Source: Magnimaribacter mokuoloeensis | GTDB taxonomy: Bacteria > Pseudomonadota > Gammaproteobacteria > Magnimaribacterales > Magnimaribacteraceae | DNA: 64,000 bases | Reading direction: 5' to 3' | Assembly (NCBI GenBank): GCA_041860225.1 | Contig: CP151794.1 | Span: 310,001 to 374,000 of the forward strand | Shown here: piece after piece, positions 17,441 through 26,193 of the stretch | How positions within the stretch are numbered: position 1 is the stretch's first letter | Layout of the letters: each line of letters starts with the position of its first letter | Translations under genes and position numbers: made by a program | The notes under the pieces: generated by a model | What the model was told of the DNA's origin: nothing | The model's input: only the letters and a program-made list of their open reading frames with translations | Databases searched by the model: none

Positions 17441-18307
17441 ATGAATGACTTTAGTCCTGAGAGTTTTGAAAAGAAAGATCTACCTTTCGTAGTTAACAGA
17501 CTTAGTCCAAGTATTGGAGGTGAAATCTTAGGGATAGATCTATCGCAATCACTAGATAAAAAGACAAAAGACCTAATATACGAAGCTCTATTGGTCTATA
17601 AGGTTATTTTTTTTAGAGATCAAAATATTTCGACTGAACAACACATAGAATTTTCAAAAAACTTTGGTGAATTAGAAATACACCCCTTTGCCCCTAAAAA
17701 GGATCTTTTTCCAGAAGTTCTTGTTATAACCCATAATGAAAAGAGTAGGGGAAGAGAGAACACTTGGCATTCTGACGTTACGTGGAGATTGGAACCTTCA
17801 CTTGGATCGGTTCTAAGAATGATTGAAAAACCCGATCATGGAGGTGATACCCTATTTGCTGATATGTACGCGGCTTATGAAGGTTTGACTGACAAAATAA
17901 AAGAAAAATTAGAAGGAGCAATAGCCGTCCATGATTTTGCTAACTTTAGAAATAGACTTATACAAGAAGGGAAATCAGAAGAAGAAATAGAAGCTTTCAA
18001 TAAAGAATATCCTATGCCTGAACACCCTGTTATTAGGACGCATCCAGACACTTTAAAAAAAGTTATTTATGTAAATGCTGCCTTTACTCAATATATTAAA
18101 GATTGGGATCCGGAAGAATCTAAACAGATGCTTAATTATCTATATTCAAGAGCCTCTATACCTGAATATCAATGTCGATTTGCCTGGCAAGATAACTCTA
18201 TAGCATTCTGGGATAACAGGGCATGCCAACATTACGCAAATTCAGATTATTGGCCTAATGTAAGGAAAGTGGAGAGAGTCACTATTATTGGAGATAGACC
18301 TTACTAG
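17441..18307 (+). CDS. TauD/TfdA-family Fe(II)/2-oxoglutarate dioxygenase
   Basis: Non-haem iron oxygenase that hydroxylates its substrate using 2-oxoglutarate. The 288-residue protein shows the family opening LSPSIGGEILGIDLSQ, the iron ligands HSD (His110, Asp112) in TWHSDVTWR, GGDTLFADMYAAY, and the distal His264 in RACQHYANSDYWP with a C-terminal RVTIIGDRPY that holds the oxoglutarate-binding arginine. Taurine, alkyl sulphates and phenoxyacids are known substrates in the family; the lack of sulphur-transport genes nearby gives no support for taurine. Confidence 0.92.
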   Translation: MNDFSPESFEKKDLPFVVNRLSPSIGGEILGIDLSQSLDKKTKDLIYEALLVYKVIFFRDQNISTEQHIEFSKNFGELEIHPFAPKKDLFPEVLVITHNEKSRGRENTWHSDVTWRLEPSLGSVLRMIEKPDHGGDTLFADMYAAYEGLTDKIKEKLEGAIAVHDFANFRNRLIQEGKSEEEIEAFNKEYPMPEHPVIRTHPDTLKKVIYVNAAFTQYIKDWDPEESKQMLNYLYSRASIPEYQCRFAWQDNSIAFWDNRACQHYANSDYWPNVRKVERVTIIGDRPY

Positions 18308-18334
18308 GCCTCTTTAGTAAGACAATAATCGTAA

Positions 18335-19207
18335 ATGAATAAGAATTCAGTTATAGACTGGTCTTTAATCATTGCTATAGGCATAGCCTGGGGGTCATCG
18401 TTCTTGTTTATCAAGGTATCAGCCCCTGAGGTAGGTCCTATCACTTTAGTTTTCTCAAGACTTTTGATAGCTTCAATGTTGTTGACTCCTTTCTTTATTA
18501 CAAGAGAGCACCTTAGAAACATTAAAGAAGATTTTCCATCAATTCTTTTTTTAGCGCTAATTAACGCCTCTGTTCCGTTTTATCTTTTTTCTAAAGCAGC
18601 AATCGAATTAAATGCAGGAACTATGTCTGTACTAAATGGCACAACACCTTTGTTTGCTTTCATTATTGCAACTCTTTGGTTGAGATTAGGTTCTAACTGG
18701 ACTCAATTACTTGGAATTTTTATCGGCATGATTGGACTAATCATATTCGTCGGATACGAATCTCTAGAATTCTCTCTAATTGCCCTCACTTTATGCCTCT
18801 TGGCTTCCTTCTTTTATGCATTTAGTTCCAACTACATATTCAAAACTAAAGAAATCGACGCCACCTACTTGGCATCTATGACTTTATTGGTTGCAACATT
18901 TCTAGTTTTTCCGTTCACCTTCTTGGAAAGCGGATTGAACTTCAATCATCCTAGTGAAGTTTTATTGAGTGTTTTCCTTTTGGGTTTCTTGTGTACCGGT
19001 ATGGCTTATATGGGATATGTTGTTTTGATTAAGAGAGTCGGACCCGTTAAAGCTTCTACAGTAGTATTGATCGTTCCTGTATCGGGTATGTTATGGGCTA
19101 ATTTATTTCTAAATGAGGCTATTACCTCAACAATGTTAATGGGATGTCTACTAATTATTACAGGAGTAGGTCTGGTAAATTTCTTTAAAGATGAGGCTTC
19201 CAGTTAA
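18335..19207 (+). CDS. EamA/DMT-family transporter
   Basis: Inner-membrane exporter of the drug/metabolite family with ten predicted helices in two EamA repeats over 290 residues. The first repeat opens WSLIIAIGIAWGSSFLFIKV and contains NGTTPLFAFIIATLWL; the second shows VLIKRVGPVKASTVVLIVPV. It follows the dioxygenase by 27 bases and closes the plus-strand run. Its stop shares TTAA (19204-19207) with the GNAT gene on the other strand. Substrate unknown. Confidence 0.9.
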   Translation: MNKNSVIDWSLIIAIGIAWGSSFLFIKVSAPEVGPITLVFSRLLIASMLLTPFFITREHLRNIKEDFPSILFLALINASVPFYLFSKAAIELNAGTMSVLNGTTPLFAFIIATLWLRLGSNWTQLLGIFIGMIGLIIFVGYESLEFSLIALTLCLLASFFYAFSSNYIFKTKEIDATYLASMTLLVATFLVFPFTFLESGLNFNHPSEVLLSVFLLGFLCTGMAYMGYVVLIKRVGPVKASTVVLIVPVSGMLWANLFLNEAITSTMLMGCLLIITGVGLVNFFKDEASS

Positions 19208-19695
19208 GAAGACCTGGATAGGTACACAACACTGTGATCATCGTAATCCTTTGTACCAACTTCTTTAAATCCAAAGTTTTCGTGAAAAGCCAATGATGGT
19301 TCATTCCTAGGTATGGTATTGACCTCACAACAGGTAATAACGTCTAATTCCTTAGCTATTTCGATAGTTTTTTCATAAATTTTACGGCCAAGACCCTTTC
19401 GCCTGTGACCGTCCTTGATTGCTATTCTATCAACATACAGGAAAGGATAATCCTTGGAATTAAAAAAATCATAATTGAGGGAATCATAATCTTGACCTTC
19501 TCTCATCAGAATAATGAATCCGGCTATTTCATTTTTTCTAATAACTATTAGATGGCTACTCCAATCTAAGAGTGATTTCAATCTACTCATATCAGGAACA
19601 CTTCCAACCTCTGGAATATTAGCTTGGTTGATAGCTAAGATTTCTTCTAGGTCAGAGCTAAGGTAAGGCTCTTTAAGAACTTCGAGTTTATACAA
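19204..19695 (-). CDS. GNAT-family N-acetyltransferase
   Basis: Predicted acetyl-CoA-dependent acetyltransferase of 163 residues. The acetyl-CoA loop is in VDRIAIKDGHRRKGLGRKIYEK (R-x-x-G-x-G pattern), and SLAFHENFGFKEVGTKDY is the usual C-terminal strand and helix. It lies 3 bases downstream of the flavin monooxygenase on the same strand and is probably co-transcribed with it. Substrate unknown. Confidence 0.85.
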   Translation of the reverse strand: MYKLEVLKEPYLSSDLEEILAINQANIPEVGSVPDMSRLKSLLDWSSHLIVIRKNEIAGFIILMREGQDYDSLNYDFFNSKDYPFLYVDRIAIKDGHRRKGLGRKIYEKTIEIAKELDVITCCEVNTIPRNEPSLAFHENFGFKEVGTKDYDDHSVVYLSRSS

Positions 19696-19698
19696 TGA

Positions 19699-21582
19699 TT
19701 AACTCAGTTCGAGGCCTTCTAAATTGCCTTTCGCTCTCCATTTCTCCATAAGAGAAAAGAATTCTATTGGACCACCGCCGTAAGTATTGTTTTGAGGAGT
19801 TTGGTTCACTTTTCCCTCATTATTGTAATACCCAGGAGTGCAGTTTTCTTGAAATTCTGCTGTTAATCTCGCTTTTTCAATAATTGTTTGTATCCATTTC
19901 TCTTCGGCCTCTTGTGAAGCTTCAATTCGCTTAGCTCCTTTGTCTTTAGCAGTTTTGAGGATATGTGCTAAGTGAATACTTTGTTCGTCTAATGAGTACG
20001 TATAAGTCGCTGTGAAGCCGGACTGAGCCGGTCCAAAAAAGAAAGAATTAGGAAAACCTCTGCTGTGCATTCCATGAAATGTAGCAAGGCCATTTTCCCA
20101 TTTTTTAGAAACAGTAAGACCATCAGTGCCATGAATTTGATATCCAGCCCTTCTACTGTAATCAGTTCCAACCTCAAATCCTGTAGCAAAAATAATACAG
20201 TCTACCTCGTACAATTTCCCTTCAAAAACTATACCTTCTGCTGTTATTTCTTCTAACCCTTTCCCATCTGTATCCACCAATTCAACATTAGGATTATTAA
20301 ATGTTTTGAGGTACTCGTCATGGAAACAAGGACGTTTACAGAATTGATTGTAGTAAGGCTTCAAGGACTCAGCAGTATCTTTGTCCTCTACAACCTCATC
20401 TGCTCTTGCTCTGACTTTTTCCATTTTCTGGAAATCAGCCATTTGCATGGCATTTCTTAAGTCCATTGCATCAGTAACTTTCTCTGTCATATAAGCCTTA
20501 AATCCAGTTTTATACATTTTAGGAGAGAAGATGCCTGAAACTGCCCAGGATGCCATTTGAAGCTTAGAAGGAGCTTTATTTCTTAAATTACCAAAGAGTA
20601 ATCTAAATGCTTCTGTCCACCCATCTGATACCAAATCTTCTTTGACCATGCCGCCAGTCAAGAGTGTTTCAAAATTTTTCCTTCTTTCATCATGCCAACC
20701 TTTGGGTTGAGTAGATATCCAGTTAGGATCTGTAGGCTGATTATTTCTTACATCTATTGAAGAAGGTGTTCTTTGGAAGACATATAGTTTCTCTGCAGAA
20801 GCTCCTAAGTGAGGGACGCACTGAACTGCAGTTGCTCCTGTTCCAATAATGGCTACTTTCTTATCCTTAAGATTTGATAGATCACCATGCGAAGAACCTC
20901 CTGTATATGCATAATCCCAACGGCTGGTGTGAAAAGTATGCCCCTTGTAGTCATTTATACCTTTAATAGCAGGCAATTTAGGTCTATTAAGAGGTCCATT
21001 TGAGTGAACAACATACCTAGCCCTGAGTTCATCACCTTTATTTGTTTTGACGGTCCATCTTAAAGACTCTTCATCCCAGTCCGTGGAGGTTACTTCAGTT
21101 TGCATGCACGCATTGTCATAAAGTTTGAATTTTTCACATATAACTTTGCAATACTCTAAGGTTTCGGGTGCGTTAGTATATTTTTGTTTAGGTACAAAAC
21201 CAGTCTCTTCTAGTAGAGGGAAATAGATATAAGATTCGATATCACAAGACGCTCCTGGATACCTATTCCAGTACCAAGTTCCTCCAAAATCGCCACCTTT
21301 TTCTATTATTTTGAAGTCATCTATACCAGCTTCTCTTAATCTAGCTCCAGCAAGCATGCCACCAAAACCGCCACCAATTATCACAACCTCAACATCTTCT
21401 TTGAAAGCTTCTCTTTCAATCTCTTGGTCAATGTAGGGATCTTCTACAAAGTATGAGAATTCACCTTTTACTTCTTGGTATTGATCATTACCGTCTTGTC
21501 TGAGACGCTTATCTCTTTCTTCTCTGTACTTTTTTCTTAAATAATCTGGATCAAAATCAAAACTTTCTAATTCAACTGCCAT
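19699..21582 (-). CDS. Flavin-containing monooxygenase, Baeyer-Villiger type
   Basis: FAD- and NADPH-dependent oxygenase of 627 residues, predicted to insert oxygen next to a ketone. An N-terminal extension of about 60 residues precedes the FAD site VVIIGGGFGGMLAGARLREAG. GGTWYWNRYPGASCDIESYIY and YKGHTFHTSRWDY (the BVMO fingerprint) follow, then a second nucleotide-binding motif VAIIGTGATAVQ near residue 245. The C-terminal ATGFEVGTDY is also typical. The N-terminal extension resembles that of phenylacetone- or steroid-type BVMOs. It fits an organism that degrades sterol- or ketone-like compounds, but the substrate cannot be read from sequence. Confidence 0.92.
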   Translation of the reverse strand: MAVELESFDFDPDYLRKKYREERDKRLRQDGNDQYQEVKGEFSYFVEDPYIDQEIEREAFKEDVEVVIIGGGFGGMLAGARLREAGIDDFKIIEKGGDFGGTWYWNRYPGASCDIESYIYFPLLEETGFVPKQKYTNAPETLEYCKVICEKFKLYDNACMQTEVTSTDWDEESLRWTVKTNKGDELRARYVVHSNGPLNRPKLPAIKGINDYKGHTFHTSRWDYAYTGGSSHGDLSNLKDKKVAIIGTGATAVQCVPHLGASAEKLYVFQRTPSSIDVRNNQPTDPNWISTQPKGWHDERRKNFETLLTGGMVKEDLVSDGWTEAFRLLFGNLRNKAPSKLQMASWAVSGIFSPKMYKTGFKAYMTEKVTDAMDLRNAMQMADFQKMEKVRARADEVVEDKDTAESLKPYYNQFCKRPCFHDEYLKTFNNPNVELVDTDGKGLEEITAEGIVFEGKLYEVDCIIFATGFEVGTDYSRRAGYQIHGTDGLTVSKKWENGLATFHGMHSRGFPNSFFFGPAQSGFTATYTYSLDEQSIHLAHILKTAKDKGAKRIEASQEAEEKWIQTIIEKARLTAEFQENCTPGYYNNEGKVNQTPQNNTYGGGPIEFFSLMEKWRAKGNLEGLELS

Positions 21583-21653
21583 ATCTAGCCCCCTACGAAA
21601 ATATTAATTTAAATTTAAAAGAAATTCATTGAAATATGAAGATAAAAAACTAT

Positions 21654-22244
21654 CTATAGTTTACTAGAGATTAAGTTCAAGAATTCCATGCGAGATTTCT
21701 GATTTTCTCTGAATACTCCAATCATTCGACTTGTTATCGTGCTAGAACCATGTTTGTTTACCCCTCTACTGCTCATACATTGATGTTCTGCATCTATTAC
21801 AACTGCAACGCCTTTGGGTTGAAGGACATCATTAATAGTATCAGCAATTTGTGCTGTCATAGTTTCTTGAGTTTGGAGTCGTTTACCAAACATATCTACT
21901 ACTCTTGCCAATTTACTTAATCCCACGACTCTTTGATCAGGCAGGTAAGCAACATGTGCTTTGCCTATAATGGGCACCATATGATGTTCACAGTGTGACT
22001 GCAGAGGAATGTCTTTTACTAAAACAATTTCATCGTATCCTTCAATCTCTTCAAAGACTTTAGATAGAATCTCTTTAGGGTCTTTATCGTATCCCTCATA
22101 GAATTCTTCATACGATTTAACTACTCTCTTTGGGGTTTCCAGCAGGCCTTCTCTAGAAGGATCGTCTCCGGCCCATGCAATCAGGGTTCTAACGGCTGCT
22201 TCTGCTTCTTCCCTTGAAGGTTTTTGATTCCTTTCGTTGCTCAT
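21654..22244 (-). CDS. folE: GTP cyclohydrolase I
   Basis: Converts GTP to dihydroneopterin triphosphate, the first step of folate synthesis. The 196-residue enzyme shows the zinc and catalytic motifs LQSHCEHHMVPIIGKAHVAY, VVGLSKLARVVDMFGKRLQ and EHQCMSSRGVNKHGSSTITS. It is somewhat shorter than E. coli FolE (222) because of a short N-terminus. It is transcribed alone, divergent from the SDR gene, about 110 bases apart. Confidence 0.96.
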   Translation of the reverse strand: MSNERNQKPSREEAEAAVRTLIAWAGDDPSREGLLETPKRVVKSYEEFYEGYDKDPKEILSKVFEEIEGYDEIVLVKDIPLQSHCEHHMVPIIGKAHVAYLPDQRVVGLSKLARVVDMFGKRLQTQETMTAQIADTINDVLQPKGVAVVIDAEHQCMSSRGVNKHGSSTITSRMIGVFRENQKSRMEFLNLISSKL

Positions 22245-22355
22245 AATTTACCTCTGTAATGATTATACATCATGATTTTAAAAAAAATTACAGTATGGAT
22301 TTATCCTTCTACTAGATATAAATTAACAGACTAATAAAACAAAAGTGGAGGAAAA

Positions 22356-23135
22356 ATGAGCGATTTTAATACACCTAATTTTTCTGTAGATCTATCTGAT
22401 CAAGTAGCGTTGGTAACAGGAGCTTCTTCTGGCCTTGGTTATAGATTTTCAAAAGTACTAGCTAAGTGTGGTGCTAAAGTTGCTTTGGCAGCCAGGAGAG
22501 TTGAAAAACTAGAGGCTCTTGAGAAAGAAATTAGAGATGACGGAGGCGAGTGTGCTGTAGTGCCTTTAGATGTGCAAGACAGGGATAGCATCAGAAATGC
22601 AGTAGATGTTGTTGAGAACCAAATGGGTTTAATCAATACATTAATCAATAATGCCGGTATGGTTGATGCCCAGTGGGCTATCAAACAGGATGACGCTTTA
22701 ATTGATGGCGTTGTAGACACTAACCTGGTAGGTCCATATCTTCTCTCTAATGAAGTTGCAAGAAGGCTTATAAAAGCAGAACAGCCTGGTCGAATGGTAA
22801 ACATTGCCTCAATGGCTGCATTTAATATAAGCCCCACCTCAGCTTCCGTTCTGTATTCCACAACAAAATCGGCCATTGTAAGAATGACGGAGTCTCTTGC
22901 AGTGGAATGGGCAAGGAATAATATTAATGTAAATGCTATAGCGCCCGGAATATTTCATTCTGAGATGGCAGATGCCATGTTGGAAAGGATAGGGGATGTT
23001 AGCAAGGGTCTGCCAAGAAAAAGAATATGTGTACCGGAGCAGATGGATTCAACACTTTTATTTTTAGTCTCTCCTTCATCAGAGTGCGTCACCGGTACTT
23101 ATATAAAAATTGACGATGGACAAACAGCTCGATAG
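22356..23135 (+). CDS. Short-chain dehydrogenase/reductase
   Basis: NAD(P)-dependent oxidoreductase of 259 residues. Cofactor site VALVTGASSGLGYRFSKVLA (TGxxxGxG), NNAG motif in LINNAGMVDAQ, catalytic Ser region and YSTTKSA (Y-x3-K), and the C-terminal substrate loop before ITKIDDG-like ending IKIDDGQTAR. LAARRVEKLEAL after the glycine-rich loop favours NADP. A ribosome site, GGAGG, precedes the ATG. It lies 8 bases before the MatB-like gene, so the two probably share a pathway. The substrate may be a 3-hydroxyacyl or similar alcohol. Confidence 0.92.
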   Translation: MSDFNTPNFSVDLSDQVALVTGASSGLGYRFSKVLAKCGAKVALAARRVEKLEALEKEIRDDGGECAVVPLDVQDRDSIRNAVDVVENQMGLINTLINNAGMVDAQWAIKQDDALIDGVVDTNLVGPYLLSNEVARRLIKAEQPGRMVNIASMAAFNISPTSASVLYSTTKSAIVRMTESLAVEWARNNINVNAIAPGIFHSEMADAMLERIGDVSKGLPRKRICVPEQMDSTLLFLVSPSSECVTGTYIKIDDGQTAR

Positions 23136-23143
23136 TTATATCG

Positions 23144-24637
23144 ATGGGAAATCTCTACTTAACATATAGAGAGGGGTTTCCTAAAGACCTTGATAGTACC
23201 TTTATTGAAAATACTGATGGCTCAAAAATCAGTTATGGAGAGTTAGAAGAAGAGTCGGCTAAATATGCAAATGGCTTATCTGAATTGGGCTTACAACCAG
23301 GTGATAGGGTTTCTGTACAGCTCAATAAAAGTCCCGAAGTTGTTTTCATTTATTTGGCTTGTTTAAGGGCCAATCTTATTTTCCATCCTATCAATACAGC
23401 CTACAAAGAAAATGAATTATCTTTTTTATTAAACGATGCCAAGCCTTCTGTCTTCATCTGCGAAAAAGAAATTTATAAAAATTTAAGCTTATTAGATTTA
23501 GAGGAATCCATATCACATATCTTCACTCTAAATCCTGCTGACCACGAATCCATTCAATCTATAAAGAAAGAGGGTGATCATGAAATTGTTGACTGCTCTC
23601 CTGATCATACTGCCGCCTTGCTATATTCCTCTGGAACGACTGGTCAACCCAAGGGAATTATGCTCACTCATGGCAATATAGGATCTAATGCTCATGCATT
23701 GAAAGATGCATGGGGCTTTAGCAATGATGACATCTTGTTGCACAGCTTACCCATTTATCATGTGCATGGATTGTTTGTGGCTCTAGGATGTGTCTTTTTA
23801 TCAGGTTCAAAAATGCTATGGACCAAGTCATTTGATGCAGGGCAGGCAATAGAGCTATTGCCTAGATGCACAGTAATGATGGGTGTACCCACTTACTACA
23901 CGAGATTAGTTGCATCCAAAGACCTAGATAAAAGTTGCGTCAGCAACATGAGACTGTTTATATCTGGCTCTGCTCCTTTATTAAAAGATACGTTTATTCA
24001 ATTTTATAAAAAAACAAATCATCATATTCTTGAAAGATATGGCATGACTGAAACTAACATAATTTGCTCAAATCCTCTTATTGGTGAGCGTAAGCCTGAA
24101 ACTGTCGGTATACCATTAAAGGATATCAACTTAAGGATAGTAGATGATTCATTTAATACTCTAGAAAATGAAGAAATAGGCCACATTCAGGTCAGAGGTC
24201 CTAATGTATTCAATAGTTATTGGAATCTTCCTGAAAAAACAAAACAAGATTTCACATCAGATAATTATTTCAATACCGGAGACAAAGGATTCGTTGATAA
24301 AGATGGATATCTCTCAATAGTAGGAAGAACAAAAGATATGATAATTTCTGGCGGTCTCAATGTTTATCCAAAAGAAGTTGAATCTTTGATTGATAGTTTT
24401 GGCGAGGTAGAAGAGTCCGCAATAATAGGGCTTGCTGATAAAGATTTAGGTGAGAGTGTTACAGCAATTATTGTCCTGAAAGCAAATTTTCATTTAAGCG
24501 AAGACGATATAATTTTTAGACTAAAGAAAGATATAGCTGGGTTTAAAGTCCCAAAAAAAGTCATTTTTATTGACGATCTTCCCCGAAATGCCATGGGTAA
24601 AGTTCAAAAGAATATTCTCAGAGATAAATATCAGTAA
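23144..24637 (+). CDS. Malonyl-CoA synthetase-like acyl-CoA ligase (MatB type)
   Basis: AMP-forming acyl-CoA synthetase of 497 residues. P-loop LLYSSGTTGQPKGIMLTHGN, LHSLPIYHVHGLFVALGCVFLSG, LERYGMTETNIICSNPL and VGIPLKDINLRIVD are close to malonyl-CoA synthetase MatB, which activates malonate or methylmalonate. The end RNAMGKVQKNILR carries the catalytic lysine. Codon 1 is ATG at 23144. It follows the SDR gene by 8 bases. Malonate as substrate is an inference from motif likeness; no malonyl-CoA decarboxylase is visible nearby. Confidence 0.85.
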   Translation: MGNLYLTYREGFPKDLDSTFIENTDGSKISYGELEEESAKYANGLSELGLQPGDRVSVQLNKSPEVVFIYLACLRANLIFHPINTAYKENELSFLLNDAKPSVFICEKEIYKNLSLLDLEESISHIFTLNPADHESIQSIKKEGDHEIVDCSPDHTAALLYSSGTTGQPKGIMLTHGNIGSNAHALKDAWGFSNDDILLHSLPIYHVHGLFVALGCVFLSGSKMLWTKSFDAGQAIELLPRCTVMMGVPTYYTRLVASKDLDKSCVSNMRLFISGSAPLLKDTFIQFYKKTNHHILERYGMTETNIICSNPLIGERKPETVGIPLKDINLRIVDDSFNTLENEEIGHIQVRGPNVFNSYWNLPEKTKQDFTSDNYFNTGDKGFVDKDGYLSIVGRTKDMIISGGLNVYPKEVESLIDSFGEVEESAIIGLADKDLGESVTAIIVLKANFHLSEDDIIFRLKKDIAGFKVPKKVIFIDDLPRNAMGKVQKNILRDKYQ

Positions 24638-24663
24638 AGAATTTTTATAATTTTAAATTCGTT

Positions 24664-24669
24664 TATAAT
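24664..24669 (+). promoter_or_regulatory. -10 element of the tRNA-Gly promoter
   Basis: TATAAT stands 10 bases before tRNA-Gly and is followed by GCTCCC, a G+C-rich discriminator like that of tRNA-Glu. The matching -35 is weak (T-rich bases near 24642). Confidence 0.6.
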
Positions 24670-24679
24670 GCTCCCACAA

Positions 24680-24753
24680 GCGAGATTGGTATAGTGGTAT
24701 TACGCAACCTTGCCAAGGTTGAGAGACGAGTTCAATTCTCGTATCTCGCTCCA
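24680..24753 (+). tRNA. tRNA-Gly (anticodon GCC)
   Basis: Acceptor GCGAGAT pairs with ATCTCGC, then discriminator T and encoded CCA (24751-24753). The anticodon stem CAACC/GGTTG encloses TTGCCAA with anticodon GCC, reading GGC/GGU. The T loop TTCAATT and D arm TGGTATAGTGGTATTA are regular. Length is 74 bases. The MFS gene begins 82 bases later. Confidence 0.97.
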
Positions 24754-24835
24754 GCATTTTAGCTTTAATATATTATTATTAAAGAAATGATAAATTCTCT
24801 CATCTTTCCTCACACAGCAATAATAATAAGTTGTT

Positions 24836-26158
24836 ATGAATAGCCCAGATATAGAAAATTATCCCTCCAGGAAAACAGGTTACTCAGCTGTTATTGTTAT
24901 GACTTTGGCACAGGTCTTTGCTTTCATTGATAGGCAAATACCAGCAATGCTTGTTGAGCCCATCAAACAAGATTTTAGCCTCAATGATTCTCAGATAGCC
25001 TTGTTGGGGGGAGCTGCCTTCTCAATTTTCTATGCAATCATGGCACTGCCAATTGGTTATGCTGTAGATAAATACAAAAGGGTAAATGTACTAGGCACTG
25101 GTATTTTTGTTTGGTCTTTAATGACCACCCTTGCAGGTCTAGCTAATAGCTTTGGAAGGTTATTCGGGGCTAGAATTGGAGTGGCTGTAGGTGAGGCAGT
25201 GATGGCGCCCGTAAGCGTATCTTTAGTAAGTGATTATTTCCCTCAAAATAAACAAGGTAAGCCTATGGGAATAATTACTGCAGGAGTTTACATAGGTATA
25301 GGTGCTACTTTAATAGGTGGAGGTTATCTTATTGATTATCTTACAGATATTGGTGGAATAACAATTCCCGGTATCGGTTATTTCAAACCCTGGCAGGCAA
25401 CTTTTTTGGTTGTTGGCATACCAGGAATATTAATATCTATTGCTGCTTTTATGTTGCATGAACCGAGGAGACTAGGTCTTGCTCAAACACCAGAAAAAGA
25501 CTCTAAATCTATAAATATTTTCTCACATCTAATTAAAAATAAATCTACTCTTATTCCCATGTTTGCTGGATTAATATTTATGGCCTTGATCTTTTATTCA
25601 TTTACCTTTTGGGCTCCATCCATGATGGTTAGAACTCATGGTTTGAGTCTCACTGAGGTTGGGTTTAGTTTGGGAATAATAACCATTATTTCTTCAATAC
25701 TTGGCACAATAAGCTCTGGTGCAGTAGTTGATTATTTAAGATCAAAGGGTCGAACTGATGCACCTATAAGGACTGCCATGTTCGCGTGTATTTTTGCTAT
25801 GCCAGCAATATGCTTAGCCCCTTTAGTAGAAAATGTAGTGGCTGCTTGGATGTTGATAGGAATCTATTTATTCTTTATAAGTTCTTTTGCACCTATAGGT
25901 CTATTGGCTGTAAGTGGTGTTTCAAGTAATGAAGTAAAGGGTCAAATGGCAGCAGTACATGCTTTCTTGATGATGGCATTTGGATTAAGTCTTGGGCCTC
26001 AAATCACAGCATTCTTTACTGATTTTATTCTGCAAGATGAATCTAAACTAGGGTTGGCAGTCTCTTTGACCGGAGGTCTTGTTTTACCTATAGCCGCGGT
26101 ATGCTTTTGGATGTCTCTTAAAAGATATAGAAAAGCTTATGATCAACTGGCTGTCTAA
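24836..26158 (+). CDS. MFS transporter
   Basis: Major facilitator permease of 440 residues with about 12 membrane helices. It opens SAVIVMTLAQVFAFIDRQIPAMLVEPIKQDF and has the loop YAVDKYKRVNVLGTGIF between helices 2 and 3 (the motif A region) and RIGVAVGEAVMAPVS in helix 4. The opening is like that of spinster-type or hexuronate-type MFS proteins often found next to catabolic genes in marine and soil bacteria. Substrate unknown; nothing adjacent defines it. Confidence 0.9.
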   Translation: MNSPDIENYPSRKTGYSAVIVMTLAQVFAFIDRQIPAMLVEPIKQDFSLNDSQIALLGGAAFSIFYAIMALPIGYAVDKYKRVNVLGTGIFVWSLMTTLAGLANSFGRLFGARIGVAVGEAVMAPVSVSLVSDYFPQNKQGKPMGIITAGVYIGIGATLIGGGYLIDYLTDIGGITIPGIGYFKPWQATFLVVGIPGILISIAAFMLHEPRRLGLAQTPEKDSKSINIFSHLIKNKSTLIPMFAGLIFMALIFYSFTFWAPSMMVRTHGLSLTEVGFSLGIITIISSILGTISSGAVVDYLRSKGRTDAPIRTAMFACIFAMPAICLAPLVENVVAAWMLIGIYLFFISSFAPIGLLAVSGVSSNEVKGQMAAVHAFLMMAFGLSLGPQITAFFTDFILQDESKLGLAVSLTGGLVLPIAAVCFWMSLKRYRKAYDQLAV

Positions 26159-26193
26159 TTGATTTTTTCAACACTAACTCTTAGTCTGTATAA

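Noticed and set aside
22249..22280. ATGAT-N5-ATCAT near the folE start
   Set aside because: Five-base arms in A+T-rich sequence are expected by chance.
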